22,371 nucleotides of DNA from Clostridiales bacterium UBA7273 (lineage in GTDB: Bacteria > Bacillota > Clostridia > Oscillospirales > Oscillospiraceae), in the NCBI GenBank assembly GCA_002472405.1, contig DKRV01000015.1, forward strand, positions 1 through 22,371. The letters are read 5' to 3'. The stretch's first letter is position 1. Every line of letters begins with the position of its first letter. Below are positions 19,406-22,371 of this stretch, in pieces. A model generated the notes under the pieces. That model was not told the origin of the DNA and did not search any database. It worked only from the letters and a program-made list of their open reading frames with translations. The position numbers and the translations under genes are program-made.

Positions 19406-20455
19406 CTATGCAAAAAGCTTTTCTATAACCTCATCGGTGAATGCATCGAGCGCGGCAAAATCAACATGCGGATTATACGCTCGTTCAAGCTCGTCGTGAT
19501 ACTCCTTTGCGCGCGCAAGCCATTGCACCGCCTCACCTGTAAGCTCGCGCACGAGCTTATCTCGGCGCTTAAGCGCGCCCCGTGCTTCTTGCAGGGTCTC
19601 GGTCTGTATCAGTGCATCGAGCCGTACATGGCGGTATGGCTCTGCTATGTTCACAGCAGAGGCGGATACGAAGCCCACTGCCGGCTCCGGCAGGAGCAGT
19701 GCATCAAGCCTATCCGGGCACAGCGGCGATAAGCACAATATGCTTCCAAAACCGCGTTCTTTCGCCTCGGCGTTCATCTGCTTGAGATAAATGTCGGCAA
19801 GGCCGCAGCGGTCGTCCAGCAGATATATCCGTTTACATAACTTTTGAACATCTTCTGCGAGAGCAAGCTCTCCCTTACAGCTTATGCAGCGCATGAACCT
19901 GCGCTGCTCGTGAGCGTCGCAGTGCTTTTTGCCTGCACCGCCCAGCTCGCGTAATGCTGCGCTCTGCGCGCGTTTTTTCACTTTTTCAAGCGTTTCGGCG
20001 CTTATAAGACCCGGTATCTCGGCTTTTGCGGCGCTGCCTGCGGCGGCAAGATAGGCATATGCCGTTTTATACATCGCTCGGTATTTATCCGTCATCTGCA
20101 CTATGCGCGGATCGTCTACCGGGCCGCAGAACCGCCCCAAGTTAACATAATCCGAATTGAACGCAAAATTTACAGGCTCGCATGCGTGCGGCGCCGTCGC
20201 GTCCACGAACCCGACGTGCAGTTCGGGTATGTACACAGCGTCGAGCGAGTCCGGGTCGCCGGAACACAGAACGCACTCGGTGTCGCATCCTCGCTCGGTA
20301 GCTGCGCGCGCAACGCGCCGCATAAAGCCGGATTTGCCTCCGCCCGGCCCTGCCTTTATCAAATGCAGAAAGTCGCCCTCGCAGCTGCAAAAGCCGCCGT
20401 AAAGCGAGAAAAATCCGCCAGCGGAATTTGCACCGAGGAAGCAGTTTACATTCAA
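19406..20455 (-). CDS. PRK06851-like P-loop ATPase
   Basis: This 349-residue protein resembles a Clostridial/Bacillus family of uncharacterised ATPases. It opens with NVNCFLGANSAGGFFSLYGG and has Walker A KAGPGGGKSGFMRRV near residue 34. A second half repeats the theme (RIYLLDDRCGLADIYLKQM and PEPAVGFVSASAVNI mirror PELHVGFVDATAPHA), so the protein looks like an internal duplication whose second P-loop has been lost. The start is probably TTG 20455, because GGAGGTGA lies just upstream of it; ATG 20470 overlaps that site and has none of its own. The function is unknown. It is divergent from tRNA-Leu. Confidence 0.78.
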   Translation of the reverse strand: MNVNCFLGANSAGGFFSLYGGFCSCEGDFLHLIKAGPGGGKSGFMRRVARAATERGCDTECVLCSGDPDSLDAVYIPELHVGFVDATAPHACEPVNFAFNSDYVNLGRFCGPVDDPRIVQMTDKYRAMYKTAYAYLAAAGSAAKAEIPGLISAETLEKVKKRAQSAALRELGGAGKKHCDAHEQRRFMRCISCKGELALAEDVQKLCKRIYLLDDRCGLADIYLKQMNAEAKERGFGSILCLSPLCPDRLDALLLPEPAVGFVSASAVNIAEPYRHVRLDALIQTETLQEARGALKRRDKLVRELTGEAVQWLARAKEYHDELERAYNPHVDFAALDAFTDEVIEKLFA

Positions 20456-20511
20456 GTGCCTCACCTCCATGCATTTTATGCCGCACAGGATGTACGAGGT
20501 GCCCGAAATGA

Positions 20512-20540
20512 TTGACATTTTTGCGGTGCAATGCTAAAAT
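20512..20540 (+). promoter_or_regulatory. Promoter of tRNA-Leu
   Basis: TTGACA (20512-20517), a 17-bp spacer ending in TGC, and TAAAAT (20535-20540) lie 12 bp before the tRNA. Confidence 0.85.
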
Positions 20541-20552
20541 AATCAGGTATTT

Positions 20553-20638
20553 GCCGGTGTGGTGGAATGGTAGACACGGCGGACTTAAAATCCTCTGATG
20601 CTTGCGTCGTGCCGGTTCGAGTCCGGCCACCGGCACCA
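20553..20638 (+). tRNA. tRNA-Leu (anticodon TAA)
   Basis: This is an 86-base class II tRNA. The acceptor stem is GCCGGTG/CACCGGC, and the D-arm includes TGGTAGACACGG. The anticodon loop CTTAAAA gives anticodon TAA. A variable arm follows, with T-arm GCCGG TTCGAGT CCGGC and an encoded CCA. Confidence 0.97.
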
Positions 20639-20643
20639 TAATT

Positions 20644-20690
20644 GGACCAAACATTGATACAATGTGTCGATGTTTGGTCCGTTTCTTTTT
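20644..20690 (+). terminator. Terminator of tRNA-Leu
   Basis: Arms GGACCAAACAT/ATGTTTGGTCC (20644-20680) are followed by GTTTCTTTTT. Confidence 0.85.
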
Positions 20691-20724
20691 GCCCGGAAAG
20701 CCGCTTACAGCAAGGCTTTCTGCT

Positions 20725-22215
20725 GTGAGTGGGTGCATTTGTACAGGCGTCCGTCATAATCAAGCTCCTTTCAGAAGGTATTTTCCCGAAACAAGCACGC
20801 TGGCCGGAAAAGCAACCGTTTCAAACGGCCATAATCGTTTCAATGAGAATGCACTGTTATCATCAGGGGCAACTCTGGATGAATGTGATGGCTTTTTCTA
20901 TTCTTTCCATATTCCGCAAATTGGAAAAGAGTTTGATCTTCTGAAATTCACAGATAAGCTCTGTTTGAATGTTGAATTAAAATCTGTCGCTGTACCTGAG
21001 GAGCAGATATTAAGCCAGCTTCTAAAGAATCGTCATTATTTATCGCATTTAGGAAAAAGGCTTGCGCTATACTCCGTCATAACGGATTCCATGTCTTGTT
21101 ATAAGCTGTCTCTGAATGATGAGCTTGTCAGCGTTGATTTTGGTGAGATCGTTGCATCTGTCCGCAAAATCAAAGAAGGATACACCGAACATATCGATAA
21201 TATGTTTAGGGCATCAGACTATCTGGTTTCCCCTCTGAATACTCCCTCAAGGTTTATTCAGGGAGAGTACTTTTTGACACAAGCACAGGAGCAGGTAAAG
21301 AAAAGTGTGCTCAGCGGAGTGGATAGTGCATTCTTAGGTGCATACTTCCACATTACAGGCAAGCCCGGCACAGGAAAAACTCTGCTTCTCTATGATATCG
21401 CCAAGACCCTCTCCAAAAACGGGAAAACTGTGATAATCCATTGTGGAAAGCTATCACCCGGACAGTATAAGATTCGATCAGAAATAGATAATCTTAATAT
21501 CGTTTCTGCATCAGAACTCCGGAATGAAGATTTCTCACTGGCTGATTATACGTATATTCTGGTTGATGAATCTCATCGCATCTACACGGAACAGTTTGAT
21601 GCCATTTGTGATTCAGTATACAAAAATGATCAGATATGTATATTCTCATCCGATCCAGAGCAGGTGCTGTCGACATCAGAGACTCGTAATGATATCGTTT
21701 CTAAAATTGAGGCTCTGAATCTGGATGGGAGATTCACTCTGTCGGAAAAAATCCGTACAAACCGGGAACTGCATTCCTTTATTCTGTGTATGAAGGACCT
21801 GAATCATCGACCCCGCGTGCCTATGGACTATTCCAGTGTAGATATCAATTATGCCAATACTACCCAAGAGGCGCAATTCTTGCTGGCATATTATCGAAGC
21901 AAGGGCTATAAGTTTATCAATTACACTAAATCCAATTATGAGCCAAGTCCTTACTCCGCATATAGCGAGGATTATGATACTCACCATGTCATAGGACAGG
22001 AATTTGATAAAGTGGTTATGCTGCTGGATAGTTCGTTCTACTATGATGAGGAAGGCAAACTTCAGGGTATTCCGCACCCGAATCCGAATTATCTTTACCC
22101 GAATCTGTTTTATCAGGGGGTCACACGTGTGCGCGAACAGCTTGCTCTAATAGTCGTAAACGCGCCTGAGCTATTTGAGAAGATTACTTCTATCGTTGCC
22201 CCCGTCGAAGGCTGA
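20725..22215 (+). CDS. PD-(D/E)XK nuclease - DUF2075 helicase fusion, 5' end uncertain
   Basis: The frame encodes a nuclease-like domain, GKEFDLLKF with Asp (codon 20935) and VELKS with Glu and Lys (codons 20974 and 20980). A DUF2075-type superfamily 1 helicase/ATPase follows, with Walker A GKPGTGKT (21358-21381), Walker B ILVDESHR (Asp codon 21565) and late motifs HHVIGQEFDKVV and YQGVTRVREQL. Such fusions occur in defence-related genes. No ATG with a ribosome site precedes the nuclease domain: GTG 20725 is only the first usable codon after the tRNA terminator, and GHNRFNENALL already looks conserved. The gene is therefore either 5'-truncated next to tRNA-Leu or starts at an unusual codon. 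Base composition is clearly more A+T-rich than the core genes. Confidence 0.7.
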   Translation: MSGCICTGVRHNQAPFRRYFPETSTLAGKATVSNGHNRFNENALLSSGATLDECDGFFYSFHIPQIGKEFDLLKFTDKLCLNVELKSVAVPEEQILSQLLKNRHYLSHLGKRLALYSVITDSMSCYKLSLNDELVSVDFGEIVASVRKIKEGYTEHIDNMFRASDYLVSPLNTPSRFIQGEYFLTQAQEQVKKSVLSGVDSAFLGAYFHITGKPGTGKTLLLYDIAKTLSKNGKTVIIHCGKLSPGQYKIRSEIDNLNIVSASELRNEDFSLADYTYILVDESHRIYTEQFDAICDSVYKNDQICIFSSDPEQVLSTSETRNDIVSKIEALNLDGRFTLSEKIRTNRELHSFILCMKDLNHRPRVPMDYSSVDINYANTTQEAQFLLAYYRSKGYKFINYTKSNYEPSPYSAYSEDYDTHHVIGQEFDKVVMLLDSSFYYDEEGKLQGIPHPNPNYLYPNLFYQGVTRVREQLALIVVNAPELFEKITSIVAPVEG

Positions 22216-22232
22216 TTCTTGCACCGGGCGCA

Positions 22233-22247
22233 CCCGGCAAAACCGGG
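22233..22247 (+). terminator. Small GC-rich hairpin after the nuclease-helicase gene
   Basis: CCCGG/CCGGG encloses CAAAA, 18 bp past the stop. No T-run follows. Confidence 0.35.
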
Positions 22248-22277
22248 CGTATTCTATCAAAATGGTGGTACTTTTCC

Positions 22278-22315
22278 AAAAATCGTCAGACTTCTGTGGA
22301 AGCTTGACGATTTTT
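22278..22315 (+). terminator. Terminator-like hairpin
   Basis: Arms AAAAATCGTCA/TGACGATTTTT (11 bp) enclose an inner CTTC/GAAG stem, and T-rich sequence follows. The ACTTCTGT loop resembles that of the hairpin at 1677-1704. Confidence 0.65.
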
Positions 22316-22324
22316 ACTTCTTAC

Positions 22325-22371
22325 TTAAGCTGACGAGAGTCGAACGCATATCGGTTTTGACGGGCAGATTT
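22325..22371 (+). repeat. Dispersed repeat copy B (cut by the window end)
   Basis: It contains AAGCTGACGAGAGTCGAAC and GGTTTTGACGGGCAGATTT and is the inverted counterpart of 64-110. It may continue beyond the window. Confidence 0.7.

Noticed and set aside
20602..20724. 5' extension of the nuclease-helicase frame into tRNA-Leu
   Set aside because: It would translate the tRNA 3' half and its terminator; not credible as coding.
20142..20738. Long minus-strand frame with GLEPARRKHQR-like text
   Set aside because: It is the antisense translation of tRNA-Leu plus the start of the ATPase gene; this phrase is a well-known artefact of translating tRNA-Leu backwards.
22325..22371. tRNA-like remnant (TTCGACT loop on the minus strand)
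   Set aside because: The supposed T-arm does not pair properly in either copy of the repeat, and no other tRNA arms are present.

Overview
The window looks like a chromosome segment of an anaerobic Clostridia-type Firmicute, probably Oscillospiraceae-like. The reasons are the G+C-rich core genes, the yceD-rpmF pair, the DUF512 radical SAM - der - plsY-like order, a DUF5685 / J-domain cluster and a sigma-54 gene. This placement is inferred from gene content only. No database search was possible, so all family names come from recognising motifs by eye.

Layout. 1-1788 is host flank: a TspO/MBR membrane protein (minus), a TVP38/DedA-like membrane protein (plus), then a gene-free stretch with a near-consensus promoter that appears to drive a structured small RNA. 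1789-10296 is an 8.5 kb genomic island in the 3' end of a tRNA-Ala(GGC) gene. It is bounded by a perfect 45-bp direct repeat, and the intact tRNA sits at the right end. 10297-20640 is core chromosome: a minus-strand block (plsY-like, der, DUF512 radical SAM, rpmF, yceD), a PepSY protein, a hairpin-rich spacer, an unusual rpoN, a YD-repeat-like lipoprotein, a zinc-ribbon membrane protein, DUF5685, a J-domain protein, a P-loop ATPase and tRNA-Leu(UAA). After tRNA-Leu there is a second, lower-G+C insertion carrying a nuclease-helicase fusion whose 5' end is uncertain.

The island is the accessory highlight. It has only a truncated tyrosine recombinase at its right end and no visible conjugation genes. 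It is packed with small, separately controlled toxin- or defence-like modules: (1) an HTH-Fic protein whose inhibitory glutamate is replaced by alanine; (2) TnpV plus a 54-residue protein; (3) an AAA/DUF4143 ATPase behind a tandem 35-bp operator-like array; (4) a divergent XRE regulator and SLOG-like protein around an inverted-repeat operator; (5) a short HipA-like kinase overlapping a DUF2442-HTH protein, behind a perfect palindromic operator; (6) an XRE - dptF' - winged-helix-like remnant whose leader holds an intrinsic terminator. Several modules end in related hairpins built on GGCTC/GAGCC, and one module is flanked by direct repeats of a gene end plus terminator. This suggests that cassettes are exchanged through these repeats.

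In the core, the most striking single gene is rpoN. Its reading frame runs from the core-binding domain straight into the RpoN-box domain, omitting the segment that normally holds the minus-12 helix-turn-helix. The PlsY homologue also lacks the glycine/lysine motif of its family. A dispersed repeat occurs in inverted orientation at the two ends of the window, with a shorter third copy near the island.
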